The notes beneath the pieces were generated by a model, which ran no database searches, was not told the DNA's origin, and worked only from the letters and a program-made list of their open reading frames with translations. Shown here one piece after another: positions 1 through 14,500 of a stretch of 64,000 nt of DNA. The stretch covers positions 105,445,125 through 105,509,124 of the forward strand of contig OX465581.1 in assembly GCA_950022655.1 (NCBI GenBank), written 5' to 3'. The number at the start of each line of letters is the position of its first letter. Position 1 is the first letter of the stretch. The DNA is from Alentia gelatinosa (lineage: Eukaryota > Annelida > Polychaeta > Phyllodocida > Polynoidae). A program made the position numbers and the translations under genes.

Positions 1-1307
1 AATATCTTTTTCAAGCTTCTAAGAAGCATAATTATGAAATGCATACTAACAAGTTCGGTTTTTGGCCCTGCCAAGAACCGAGCATGATGATGATGATGGA
101 TATGACCTGTAGCATGTCCATTACTCAAACGCCAGACATTACCTATGTTATTCCTGTTACGCAAATGCCATGGTTAATGGTACCATCTGCCTCCGTATTT
201 TCAAGCCGTGTCCTATACTACTCCTTATTATGATTCAATATTCAAATGCAAAGCCATCAAAAGACTAATTACATCTAAAGAAAATATTTTTAAATAATCA
301 TTAAGTAATGAATTCTTGACATGTACCTCTTTTAATGAATCCCCTGCAAGTTACCTATGCTCTATATATGATGCGTTAATAGGGATTTAACATTGAGTAG
401 TATAAATATTATGATATAACGGGAGGAGGTAAGAAGGCTATGTATCGTCTTTTCCCATTTTGCAGTGTGACACATATTACCTTCACACTTGTTTGGTCGT
501 CAGTATTGAAAGGGTTGCCAGACCCCGGGGCGTTACGTCCTCTCTGCCAACTTTTACTGAGCCCTTTACTATACATGTCATCGTATACTATTTGGTGCCT
601 GAACACTCCTGAACATTTTCCATACTGTCGAACCACCATCCTTCTAGCATAAAACATATCTCTCCTTTGTATTTTTGTTTCCTTTTTGTCCCTTGCCAAA
701 ACGAATTTAAAGATAATTGACATCCTGTATAGCATCCGGTAGACAACTTGTTTAGATGCATTTTTTGTTCATCTTGCAGTACCACAGGAGAAGAGCTGAA
801 GTCAAAACAATCCGCCTAACTCCAATACAATGAAGGCCTGGGTTCATGTGAATCTTTTCAAAGCAGAGGGGAGATAAATAGTCTTGTTAGGTCGACGAGG
901 CGCATTACTAACTCTGCTCACGAAATAATTTGATAAATTACTGCATAACTCCGGTATTGCCTAATAATATCGATAACTACCCCCCCCCCCTTTTTTAAAC
1001 TAACTTAACCCTTATTCCATAAAGCTGATATCAGAGATTATATAAAGCAAATCTATGGTGAGGTGTATTTGGAAGGACGACAGTTGGACAGCCAGCTCAC
1101 CAAACAGACTACTGCATTTACATCTTCTTGAAAGGTGTTAACTTCTGGTACAATGAATAATCTAATGACAAAATTCCCCAGATTCCTCTGACTAGGGTCG
1201 TCACCATCGTAATAGTGCTATCGGGGCTATTCTTTCATAAATTATGGTCAAAGTAATCAATGAAATAAGGACATTGGGCAATGATCGGAGAACGCAGTTA
1301 AGTACTC

Positions 1308-1593
1308 GAGGGAAACTATGTTCCGGTGGGAATAAGTCAAAGTTACGAGGTAATTTTTCCAAGCCTTACCCAGTAACTTTGACTTATTTCCACTGGTACG
1401 TGGTTTCCCTATTCCTATATACCTTCAATTGTCGGCTAATATCGATAAAAACCGAATGTCTCTGAACGTCAACCTGGGCAGTAAACGTCAACCTGGGCAG
1501 CAACTTCAACCTGGGCAGTAAACAAAAGTTATTCCACCCCCAGCAGCGTTAAGTAATCATAGATTGTTCACACATAGGTATATAGGAATAGGT
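1308..1593 (+). mobile_element. Non-autonomous palindromic element, three-unit family, copy 1
   Basis: A hairpin at about 1,308-1,414 pairs GAGGGAAACTATGTTCC with its near complement ending GGTTTCCCTATTCC. It is followed by three tandem 18-19 bp units built on CGTCAACCTGGGCAG (1,465-1,523), then a conserved CACCCCCAGCAGCG tail and a terminal TATATAGGAATA. The same order of parts occurs at 63,137-63,553 and, reversed, at 33,618-33,990. It has no coding capacity. I infer a non-autonomous DNA transposon; the mobilising transposase is unknown. Confidence 0.7.
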
Positions 1594-4500
1594 TTTATAT
1601 TGAAAGTATGCAACTACGTTCTCAATTAGGTTGTCTGCAGCTGAGCGATAATAGCAGAGGATTCACAGTGAGAAAGACACTTCTATCTTTCACCACGAGG
1701 TATGAGCTACTCAGCCACTACTATGAGAATAATAAGAGAGCGTGCATGTATACCGATCTGCACCAATGGTCTCTGCGCCAGGAATATTTAATAATTGGTC
1801 ATAATTAATAACTCCAGGACAGCTACCTCTTGTCTATTCCCGGCAGGTGGCAAGGCAGATTCTAGCGTTGAGGAGTTATGATCGACCACTCATGGTACTT
1901 TCCATTCCAGGCATTGTTTAGATGGAAGACTGCACGGTCAATAGACCAGGGCATATTTTTATAACGGGTCCTACTAAATGAGTACTTTATTTTCATCCTT
2001 GTGTGCCGTTATTTGACCATATATGAGTATCACATGAGCACACAACACATTGATGTCTGTCCCTCATTATTAGAAAATATGTTTTCCACTTCCATCAGAC
2101 GGAAGTAATGTCATATATGCTATGTAAGTGGATTGGACCAAGGGAGAGACAGTTTATGAGCTTGCGTAGAATATAAACGGGTTGGCAACTCGGCCCCCGA
2201 AGTATCCTGGCACGAGCTACTGCCAAGCCTATTAGTATTATCTAATAGGCCGATAAACCTTTTTATCTGGCCGTTTTCCCCATGAATTAGCGCCACAAAT
2301 AAGTCTACTCTCCCCGCCCCTTTCTGAAAATAAACCAGATGAAGATGGAAAAACAATAAAACCAAAACGAGTGAGAAGGCAATGGCACTACCTCAGTGGC
2401 ATTAACGAAAATTGTCGTCATAGAAACAGGGTCACCTGACCCCGTGGAAGCGGTGAAGGGTCATGAACTGAGAGAAGAGCAAACGGAAGGGATACAAGGT
2501 AGTATGAATACATATCCCGACTTATCTAAGGTGTCTCAAATTGCAAAAAGAATTGATATGCGTTCCTGCATAAGTAATCAGTGTATGACATTGGATACAA
2601 ATTAATGAACCAATTACAGATCAGTACTTACAATAGGTTATTACAGTGAGTTGTGGGTTTTACTATTTGCCAGTTGCACTGGTCAGTTCTATTGAAGTGA
2701 GCGATATGGTGTAAAAGTAGGTGGTGTGACTTCCTTGTGGTCTCCTAAATCTGCGCCTTACCTTCTCGTGAAAAGACCCGGCTGTCACGAACTGTAAATG
2801 CCCTTACCTGCAAAAAACACAAAGAGGAACATGTTATTATGTAGTTCACTGAATCGTGTATTAAACTACTGAAAGACGTAGCTGCGTATGACTGCATTTA
2901 GTTATGTCAGTCTCCATAAATATTCTCCCTTCGCCTGCAACCAGACCGATCATTGCAAACGTTTACATAGTGAATGTAGCCATACACAAGACAAGAAGGA
3001 AACGTTGGTTGCTTGAGGAATACACAACAACAGATCTAGAAGTGATAACATGTTGTTGCCCTTGGGTGATTTCGCGAAATGATGCAGCTTATTATAATGT
3101 GTCTTATTTCAATATCATTTGGGACGAGCTGAGAATGGAGGCGTATATTCAATTAGTAAGGTATGAAGGATAAAAGTAACAAACATCTTTTAGGCAACTT
3201 TAGATCTTTTGTGGATCTGATTTCCTGATTATTAATGTTTCGAATTGATAAAAGAAATACCGTCGATATAAAGCTGCATGTACACTGCCGAAATGTCTTC
3301 AGAATATATATGTATCCTGGTATGCATACACAAATTTGCTATGAACCTTCACGGCTATGAACATACCAGTTTTCTAAAAACTCTCTCTGGTACCCTGTGG
3401 CAATAACTAATTATTCGCCTATTTTCCTTCTTGGATTGTATCAACTGAACGCCCCTCCTTGGCCGTCTCGTTTTTGACAGTTATCCAGCTTTCATTCTGC
3501 TCGTTCTTGCCTTCGGTATTACTGGGAGTGTTGATGGGCCCAAGGTGTGGAGGCCCCAGGGGCCTGGCAATACAGGAGGCAATAACAAGAATCACACGCC
3601 CACGCAATTGTCTCCAGCCTTCTGCCGCCCTTTCCCCCCGGAGAGGTCCTGGCTCCAGGCGGGTACTACCGTGAACGTAGGCGTCTGTATATAGGACACT
3701 CCGCATTTCAGGGCGCTGGCACTCAAGGAGGATGGGGTGGAGGAGGGACAAAGTTGGATGGATGGAGGGAGGGGGGTGGGGGGGGGGGTGGGAAGGAGAA
3801 GCAGCAATAGATCACTTCACGCTATCTCTAATTCCCGATGCAGTATCTCCGATTACTCAAGCCCTCTCATCCATACGGGGATAGGGGTTAAGTTAACGTT
3901 CAGCAATGAATCAAACGCTGGTAGCAACGCAATTCCTTGGAGACCAGGAGAGCAAGTCCACCCCCCACCCCTCACACACCCTTTCCTCCCTGATGGTCTG
4001 CGATGGGAAGGAGATTTCACTAGAGCTTTGCACAGCACACGACGCAAATCTAGCACTTGATATAGCCGAGTAGTTCATTATCGCGAGGTGAGAAAAAAGT
4101 AGGCAAGCAGAGGTGCCTCTGGGTAGATGCCAGAAGGCGGTACTATATTTTCATAGGGGTTAAAACCGTGCCGAATACCCTCTCCACCTTGGCGCCTCAA
4201 CACCCAACGCGCGGCTATATCAACAAGGCCAAGCTAGCAGTCGGTAAACACCTTTCTATACTGTGAGCAACTCAGAGCGGCTCAGGAACAGTTCATTCAC
4301 TGAGGCCTTTTAACCACAGCCTCCTTTTATGAATCTCATATTTCGTACCATATGCTAAGTGGCATTCGTACAAAACTAAAAAGTAACAATTACTAGCTCA
4401 TTACACTGTAATTTCAATATGTAAAGATGGTGACGGTTAGACACTAGAAGCTGTGGTTGCAGAATATTGTAACCTGGCTATCAGGAGAGTAGCGAGCTGC

Positions 4501-5438
4501 TCACTATGAAAAACTACTCTCACACACCTGGACACGCACAGAACAGTTGAGATTGATACCTGAGAGGCATGTGGATGACTACTGTACAGGTGTACCTCCA
4601 GGTCTACTGCGGAGGTTATATACTACCTCTATAATCCCAAACTAGACCAGTGCGTATATATATATATGTATGTGCCTCAAACTCCAGTTATCCTTCCCGT
4701 GATATTTCCGGAGCACTGGAGGGAATATGCTATTTCTATCTATTGAAAAACAAAAGGTATGTCAAAGTCAGCTATAGGCAGGTGAGGGCTAGAGAAACCC
4801 TTATTGAAATCTCTACATCCTAGTTTCATACATGCATTATATGTACATCCGCTGATGCTAAAGTAGTATGGGTATGAACTAAAACTGAGCACATAAGCCA
4901 ATGGTAGGGATTCAACCTTTGGACAAGATTGGCATGCTACTCACATGAAATACCTTTTCTGCTGAGACAAAAAAACAACAATTCAATGGCAAGAGACAAG
5001 TTATAAAATGATTACCACTTTTGGATTGCCTTATCTAAACACCCAAACACCTGTTATAATGTGCATGCATCTTAAGTATAATAGGTAATATCATGTACCA
5101 TATGTTACACTGTTATGCTATCTTTAATAGCATGGTCATTGCAGATTTGCATATCAGTGGTTATGGGAACTGAAATAGGATTATTCACATTTCGTATGCA
5201 CCTCATGCCAATGGTCAGTAATTCCCGTACAGCTACTGCTTGCATTCCCTCCTACCCTTGGACTCCATTGGTATTGTTTAGCTCTCAATTGAGAGCTCCC
5301 AGGCGCAGGGGGCACTTCGTAATGAATAGCCTGGTGCAAAGCCTGATGATCAATACAAACGGGATGATTTGCAAACGAATCGCCATGTTCAATCAGCCAA
5401 AATGACCACCGGGCCTTTTACCGGGGATGACACATCCT

Positions 5439-5510
5439 GGCCTTGGGCTGCTGACCTTGTTGGACCTCGACCAGCTGACCTTGAGGTGACCTTCGTATAA
5501 CCTTGATCCC
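5439..5510. repeat. Cluster of TGACCTT motifs
   Basis: Within about 70 bp there are four direct matches to GACCTT or ACCTTGA, including TGACCTTGT, TGACCTTGA and TGACCTTCG. These resemble nuclear-receptor half sites (TCAAGGTCA on the other strand), but may be a chance or decayed short tandem repeat. The cluster is in the presumed srGAP intron. Confidence 0.3.
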
Positions 5511-8500
5511 CATGAATCATCACCTGGAGACGGTGCAGATGACATTATCCTGGTGATGTAAGCGTCTGATGGGCACTCCCCCTCGGAACTAGCTGCAGGG
5601 ATCCAATATTTATGACAGCATCAACATTGATTGATTCTGTTACAGGCTGCATGTCATGCGATTGAAGGGTCATAGTCTACTCCCTCCTCCTGTGCCAGAG
5701 TCTAATTTGTTAGGCCAGAGAAGCATGCGAATGATTAGAATAAGGCCCGATACATCAATGATGATGCCAAACCCTTCAGTTGGGCGTAATATAAAGAGAC
5801 ATATGCTATATATTTGACTCTGATAAGATTGTGCTTGATATGCCCACTATACTCATTCATAGATTTCTGAGGCAAAATTTCTCACAAAACACACAGTACT
5901 CGTTTCAAGTTTATCTATAGACCTATATGCTACAGACAAATATATAACGTAATATTTTCTCTTGAATTCATCGTCCGACTTGAGCTTATGTGTATTATAT
6001 TTCAAAAACACAAAAGGAGATACGTGCCATTAACAATATCATATATACATGTAGCTTGCATTGAATTCAGGAACATTACAGGATGCGACCACCAGGGTTT
6101 AGCGCCAAGGTTACGCGACACCCTAATGCACACGCTGGCTGATTACAACACTTCACCGGGCCAGATTGCGAAAAGACCGGAACCGACCATCGCGGCCGCC
6201 GGTATCCGCCTTACAACCTCCGTGGACGGATCCTGAAGCCCGACCAATGCCATCAGCACGGACAGGCCTCGAACCATCGCCCTCAGTGTACACACACCAA
6301 TCGGCAGGACGCCAGACCCCTGACCTTGCCTTATCATTACTGTGTAGGACCAATGTCACCCAAGGTGCGACATTGGCCAAGCATCCTAATGTACTTTATC
6401 AATCTAATTTCCAAATTGCACTATTTGGCATGAAGGCCATACTTGTGACATCACCCAGGATTATAAGCTTGATGCTATATTTCATTTACAACTAAATCTT
6501 TGTTAGATTTTACTACAATTTTTTATGCCATAGTCTACTAAACCTATGGTAATAATGTCCTTATCCTATAACCCTCATTGTGTACATTTGAAATCCTGTC
6601 GGTGTTTGATCGAGATGGAAGCAATAAACACACATATTTTTTCAAAAAGATCATAGTTCACACTCATGACCGTTAAGAAAGAACATATATACTGAGAATA
6701 CTCTCTGCGTTTTATGTTTATAACTATTTCCTCCTCAATGTTTTGTGGATTAACCTGATCTATTTATTCAATTGTAGACTGGGTATTCCAACAGAGCTTT
6801 CAGCAGAAGATAAGATAGACTGAGCGGATGTTCATTCATACATTCATCTTTTTTCTTATTTATTTTCCTTATGTTATTTTCATCTTAACCTGACTGCTAC
6901 TTCAGAAGCAGTTAAGTGGGACGTGAGGCGGGGACGGGAAATGAGGAACACAGCGTGAGAGGCAGATGTCGGAATATAAAACTTCCTACACAATACTGAC
7001 CGCAAATTCCACCTTGACCACAAAGGTCATTCGGGTCGTCTGGGAGCAAAAAGCAATAGTCTTAGGATGACATGTGGTATAGACTTTCGTCGTCAGCTTT
7101 GTGGGAACTAGTCTGAGAAAATGGCAATATGCTTTGAAGTAAGCCCTCATTGTATAGGACAGATATAGATACAATATGCAAAACTAGACACAGACAGCGG
7201 CCTTGTGTGAACCTCTATTTGATTCCAGATATGAATCAGTCAGTAATTCCTAAAATAACAAAAACATCCCATACATTTGTTGGATAGAGAATACACATAT
7301 TGAAACTGATATCTGCCTTTTGATTCTCTAGAAGTAACAGATAACCCAATATTTCAATATGGGGGAGTCGTGATCCACACATTTCGTTCTCTATGAAATG
7401 AAATATATAATATATAACAATTGCTAGGCGTTATTCATTAATAAATACCTTGCAATACTCGCAAACAACTTGTGTATCTTTAGCTATATGTATTCAACGG
7501 TATATCTGACTCACATCAATTTCTAAAGTCTAAAGGGGTGTGGTTATCGGCTACCTGCTGTTCCCATAAATAAGATCGAAGGTGAATGTGGGAAGCGCAC
7601 AGAAATAGCACACCTACAAATGAAGTAATTCTTTGAGCTCGTCATTGAGAAGATCCGTACGCTGGTTGGCTCTGATAGTGGCCATTCAGTAGTTGACCTG
7701 TTAATCCGGCTCAGACGTCTCCAACACGCCTCAGGATGAGGATCACCCGGTAAACCCGCTTTACAGGTCGCGCGGGGGTCATCCAGTGACCTCTGCAGGG
7801 TCAGGTGAGCTGACCATGCACCGCTGTGTCTATATGACCAACACGGACGAAGTGAAGATCTATAGGTCCTGCGCGGAAAAAAATGTTTACATGTCTCCAC
7901 AGTAGCATGGTAATAACTAAGAGTCAAGGCTCATCAAGTAAGAATAGACTGCATGTAAATTCGTGAGTTTTCTTACGGCGTATTACTTTGATCTCTGGTG
8001 ATTAACTAACTATCAAATGACTCTTTTGACTGAATACTCATTATATATATCCTCAAAATGCTTTATTGCTCTATACTATCCGGGTAATTCACCAACCCAA
8101 TACATAGAACCATGTCTGTTTTCTGTATTAGTGTATGGGATTTATCAAGGGGTCTCCTAGAAGACTCGATATATACTTAAACAAATAACCTACAATCTTA
8201 AATTTCTAAATACCCCCCGAATGATTGATCCAGTTTATGGTATAGATGCTGTCTTTTTATTTAGATGAAAGACGAGCCTGTTTAAATGGATCCTGGCGGA
8301 CCTACGTCGTGCATAAATCAACATATGCTCAGGGTAGCTGTGCTCATGGCTGCAGTGTCAGGGATGCTGCCTTACCAGCAGCATATAAAGCATGTTAAAC
8401 CAATCCACTCCATAGCAGGTGCGCACTGAATACCAATGCTGATCACAACGGTTTATACTAGACCCAGCGGGCTATAATTCATCTACACCAGACGTTCACA

Positions 8501-11500
8501 ACTAAAACAGATTATGATGGAGAAATAAAGCTCGTATATATACTGTTACAGAGGCCGAAATATAAGCATGGACAAAATCTCTTACGTACATGATTTGTCT
8601 AAAGGAACCTCTTGAAAACAGTTGGTAATCATATGTAAAGATGAATATCAGAGACAACGAACAGCATAGAATACAAAGTTATTGTATGGGAGGACAGTTC
8701 AGAAGGAAAAGTAACGTGGCTATCTCATAGAGCTCTGCCACGGCCGTCGGTATATAACATTACCTCAGTCAATATTGACCTTGGCCATCAGGCCATCACC
8801 TCATTGTTGTCATAGTACATACATTTACTATATGTGGAAAAGTAACTGGGGATATACGTATTTACGTATGTTTACAAATGCCAGATCCGTGTGCTACAAA
8901 GCTACGCGGTAGTAACCTGACGTTCCTATTCTTCCCCTTTGCATCTCGGTAATGGAGGGGGCTACTGAGATAAGCCTGTGAACATTTGACAGCTTCTTTG
9001 CATGGATTAAAGCAGTAGGGGCGATACATCAGCTATGGGGATGGCAGTGTTAATACTAGCCCGAGGGTTGTCCGGGGGCGTCCAAGCGGCACAGAGACGG
9101 GGCACTCCTGATCCATTCTGCCGTGAGGGTCGCCTTTGTATTGGACTGAGAAGAGAGGATCTAACCGCGTTTTATGTCCCTCTCCCGCTGATGGATTCGC
9201 CACTTAATGAGCAGTGATGCAGACCCAGGCTTAGAAAGTGATCACACATTCTTTTGTGTGTACTGTCATGGTCAGTCCTGATAGTATAATAGCTTACGTT
9301 ATTCGATCGCCGCCGATGCCAAAGAGAGCGTCAACAGAGGAAAAGTACATGTAGACAATCGGGGACCTGTGGTTATGACATGGTGTGATATGTTAGCGTT
9401 ATGAAATATATTTCATACCTGGGATTTAGTATATAATTGTGAAAACGTATCTATAGCCAATATCAAAGGTCTACGGACATTCATACCTTGTTTCCTGTCA
9501 TGATTTCCGGGATATTATCATACTTTTCACACTGGGTGATCTTAAACGCGTGCTTATTTCCTCGACCTTTAAAACTATACTAACACTTCCTAAAAACTAC
9601 TTATAGGCCACAAACTATCATGTCACATCTCTCAGTATCACACGATACCGAATATCGAATGGAATAATTTCTATACAAACGGAGTCATATATATGTATAC
9701 ATCATAGATAGTGATGGGGTGTCTGTGCTTACTCAACATTACTGTTTCAATCTCTATACTCGACCTATTAGCTTCATGCAGGACGTTCGGCTAGACGCAA
9801 TCATCTGTGGGACGGTTAGATTGTATGCCGTCTCTCGAGCTGAAACAAGACCCCTTCCTAAATAAACCCATGGTGGGGCATTTCCGCCGCCAAGAATGCC
9901 ATTTTGGGACTGGCCTGTGGGGTCAAATGAGCCGAGCGGGCAAGGGGAGATGTGGCGCGGCGTCAGGACAGCGGGATCCAGAGGTAATTGAAGGTTGATC
10001 CCCCTGCCACACCACCTCCTTCGCGATCTGAGAGCATCCCAGCACGCATTACTGCGTGCTCTCACACTTTGTTGGCGATACTGGTACAGCAAGAGCACAG
10101 CCCCGCCCACAACCCCAAGAAGGATATATATTGTAATTTGTGTTCAAACTTTATCGTCCTAGGAGCCACATACATGCTACCCCCTTTATTGAAATGCTAT
10201 ACAGAATAATAAAGAATAAAAAACAAGAATTAAGAAAAAAAAAATCGGTACCTCAGCCACATCATTGTGAAAATTTAAACGGGACATGAAACAGACACAG
10301 ATAACCTCATGGAACTATTTGTCCTTCCGCATGCATGCAGACGGCAACCAACGATTACACTGAATACACATATAATCTATTGGCTAAGGTCCATTTTAGA
10401 GGTGGACCTCACCTCGGCGTCCATACGATATCTTTCTACACGATTCTTTATCTCCAGAATCTTCTCTATTCTATTCTGCCGAATGCAAAATTGTAACATT
10501 TGGGATAAATTAGTTTTAGTATAAAAAGAAATAGTGTTTTCAATCAGAATTACATCTCTGGCCCCTAGACTGATATTCACAAGTTAGTTTCAAAGACAGA
10601 TATCAAAACAACACAAATATGAATTAACTATGAAACTGTAAGACTACAAACGAAAGGATAGTTGCGTTTGTCAATATCCCCCAGTCGTCTCTGGTGTTCT
10701 TATTACTGCCTATTCATGAGATTCCGCTTCTAGCCTCAGCTGTGCAATAGTGGTGTCCTTGGTAGACAGACCGCTGCACTGACCGGTGGTGTCAGGTGAT
10801 TCGTCAACCAGCCTGGAGACGCTGTTGGAAACGGCCGAGGCCTGAACTCAAAAGGACTACAAGGAGGCTGGGGCATGGCAGACGGCGGTGTGGTGGGCAT
10901 GGGGTGTGCGTGTGGGTGGGGCGGAGGCCAAAAGAAAGATAACGCTGTATAGCAAGGAGATCAAATGTGGCATGGGGAAAATATGTTGACAATGATTGCC
11001 TGCATACTACCAACGACTTTTACCCGTCATATCTAAGCACTGTGTGGAAAAGTAGATCGGTCTCAATCAATGGCCTCTGATTCATAATACATATATCCGT
11101 CTTCTTTCTGATGATGAACTTTACACACATGGGGCGAGCTAATCATACACCAGCACCGAACCTGACACAATAAGACTAAGATAAGCAGTGTCCACACGGG
11201 TAAATGAATGCACTCTGAGGGCAGGAGGATGGTGCAATAGCATGAGACCGTGTGCGTTGACCTGGCGTGTAACGCTGCCCTAAGTGGCTCGCTATTGACC
11301 GAGTGTAAACGGCCCTTAGGCACGTCCCTCGGGCGGCGCCAAGAACCTGGAGAGGACCGCGCAGACGGCCGCTGATGGCGCCTCCAAGCGGGACACCGCC
11401 CATGAATCTTCAATGGCCTCATAATGTACAGAATGTCACCTAGACACCAATCCGCCATGATGCTACTTGGGATCGTTAAAAGGGTTTCCTAGATTCGTTG

Positions 11501-14500
11501 CATGGATATTCTGTTTTTTTTATAAAGGTATAATCTCCATTTCCGGTGATAATGGCCGGTTGTTGTTAAATTTCAGACCACAAGAGTTTTAGGTGATAGC
11601 GTTAGAGTTGCCGATTTACTTGATATTATGCTACAGACGGAACGTATTTGCTCCATTTTTTTCTGTTTGCTTTAGCGTTTGAGGACTGAGCTCAATCCTG
11701 CGCTGATAAAGACACCCAGTGGGGGATACCCTGAGGGAATAGCCTTTGAAGATGCAGTCACATTATGAAAGGTATGAAAGATAAAAGGCTGGTCTCACGA
11801 ATTCAGCCTAACAGTGTGCGTCGTTAGCCCATTTAGTTCCAACAGCACAGAAAAATATCTGCAAGCACTGCGGTAATCTAATACCTCCAGTGTTACCCTT
11901 AAGCCATACCACCATGTTCCTGCCCTTGATGAATAAATACCACCGCATATTGTCCATGATCTAGATTTTAAACTAGCCTACGTAACCGGCATTCCCTATC
12001 ACGTGAATTCTGGTCAGTTGACCATATAATGCCCACATTATGTTAACCACTAACCCTCTGACCCGATGCTATAATCGTGGGGTGTGCGAGGGTTAAACAC
12101 TAGCCTAAGACCACCTGCAGCCTGAGCCATCACCTCCTAAGGGGGTGCCTGATGTGCGCAGGCACGGACAAAACACATCATTCCCTTGCCACGAGGGTTG
12201 GCAAAGACGGGTGGCGTTGGTGTGTGTGGGAAGAAACATGCCTGGGGATCCACCTGGTAACCGGGTCGCCTCACAGCTGGGATCCAACCTACGCCTTGAT
12301 CCTCCGGGCTAAACACTGATTACTTAAGTGGTATAACCCGGCAGGCGTTGTGCCAGCTTTTCCCGTTAAAACATGCCTGTCGACTACAGCCAAGTCAGCA
12401 GTTTTCTGTCCGATCTCACAGACAGTATAAGACCTAGCGGAGGTGAAAGGAATTGTCGTGAATCGTTCGTTCTACACCGCGCACAAAAATGTAATCTCTA
12501 TAAACAGGGATATCAGTTGGGGTTTTCTTGTGGAGTTTTCCTGCCTCAGAGAGACTGAGAAAAAAAGGAAAACACATCAATGTTGGACATGGAATAGGGC
12601 TGAGGGTGTGTGGAGAGGTCCAAACCAGCCATACTGGTGACATTGAGGTTCAATTTGTACTATCTTTGTATTGTCCAAGACAAAAAAATTATGAACTAGA
12701 AATGAAAAGGAGGATTTACATGGACAGCTGAGAAAATACCATCCCTGTACCCTTCAAAAGCTGTCCTGTGATACAACGATGTTATTCGCGTCCCATGTTT
12801 TTGGTAGCAGTACATCCTAGACGAATATATTGTCCTAAGGGCATTATAAAGACTGTGAACGGATGGCTCTTATAGCAGTTACTCAGAGAATGCTAGTCTG
12901 CTTTCACCATATTACAGCACAGCATAGGAGCCCTTTATATGGTAGACAGCTGCGTTATCAGAAGGCAAATTATGCCCTCATATATTCCTCTCATTAACAT
13001 TCTTGTGGGTGGAACCTATACCCCTGGTGGCACTGATCGGGGAAAAGAGAGTGGCGGTCGGCAGTGATGGTTGCACAATAGGGCTATCGAGCAATATTTC
13101 ACTGGCGCTGCCTGTATGGATTAGCCTTAAATCCAAGGGTTCTATCTGGAGGCGTACGAGGGGGTGGGTGATTGGTGTGCCTCCGTTGGGGTGTGGCTTC
13201 TGAGTATATTACCAGTAAGTAGTATAGGCCGCGGTTACTTGTCCCAGGCACCGAACACAAACATGAGACAACAGCATGAAATATGAGATTGGCTTAGTAG
13301 TCGCTATGACCCACGCCACGTCCGCACAAAAACATAAGAACAGCTGCTATATTTTCAGTATATATATCTTTAATGAAAAATATCCACTGTTGTAAATGCG
13401 TTTGAACAGCATTCTTTGAGCTGATATACCTCAATCCATACCTTTCCTGTATAATCCATTATGGTTGGATTTGGAATATGAGTGCATCAGGGGATCCGCC
13501 ATCGTAAGTCAATAATATGAAAATTAAAAGGTCATTTATCAGAATACGAGAGAATCTTCTCACGAGACTATTCTTGTGAGTAAAGCTTCCTAAATTAGTC
13601 TGCGAGTCTGATTGTCACAATGATATTGATTCACAGTGTCACCACAAACACAATGCAATCATTGGGAATCATCTCATATATAAATATATATGTAAATATA
13701 TATATATATTCAGAAACCCGTATCCAGATGAAACCAGTATATTGCAGCACCAGTTGTATTCATAGTTATCAACAAGATAACCAAAATACTCCTTGCTGTA
13801 TATTCCCAAAAATAATATAAGCTAACCAGCAATGATACTCACATTGAATCTCTACTTCTTATAAGCACATCCCGCCCTATACACGTGTAGAAGGCCCACT
13901 AGTTTTGTCATGCGGGTAACTACACCGCCACTTCTGCTCATGAAAAACACCACGATATTGATTTCTAAAGGGACGCTTTGAACCAAAGTGCCTTTTCTTT
14001 TGCCCCTACCCTGCTCAATCCTGGTACTGCCATGTATTGGATGTGTAAAGTTCTGCTCACCCTGATATATAATGAAAAGGAGCCACATAAAATGATGTTT
14101 TGTGTTGCGCTCTCACCTAAATGCATTTCTTTTCGTTACATATTCAATTGATTTTATTGTAATGATTTTATAGAACCTTTCGCTAGATAGAGTTATGGAA
14201 TCAACCGAGAGTTGTTTGCAAAGTACACAACGACTATAAGGTCTACTGGTTAGTATGGGTGAGATGTAACATTCAATTCTTCTCAGGTCCATCTAGTATC
14301 CTTCTTTTTTTAAACTACAATAAATTCTAGCCAAGAAAAACACAAAGACATGAGATTAGTGCAAGACTAATATTGAAACACAAAGCGGCCCGTCTGTATC
14401 CATCCCGCATGGTCCTACACGTGTGTGAGGGTAGGAGAGTGCTCCGGGAGTGGGTGACGGCGGGCTCAGGGTGAGCTCTTCCGAACAGCTCGCTAATCGA

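Noticed and set aside
1465..1523. Short spaced repeats as a CRISPR-like array
   Set aside because: The units are directly adjacent with no unique spacers, in a eukaryotic transposon context.
7544..7927. 127-codon minus-strand frame as an srGAP exon
   Set aside because: The peptide has no F-BAR, RhoGAP or SH3 features and no convincing splice sites at its edges.
11063..11458. 131-codon minus-strand frame
   Set aside because: GC-rich islet with no recognisable domain; both overlapping frames are equally unlike protein.
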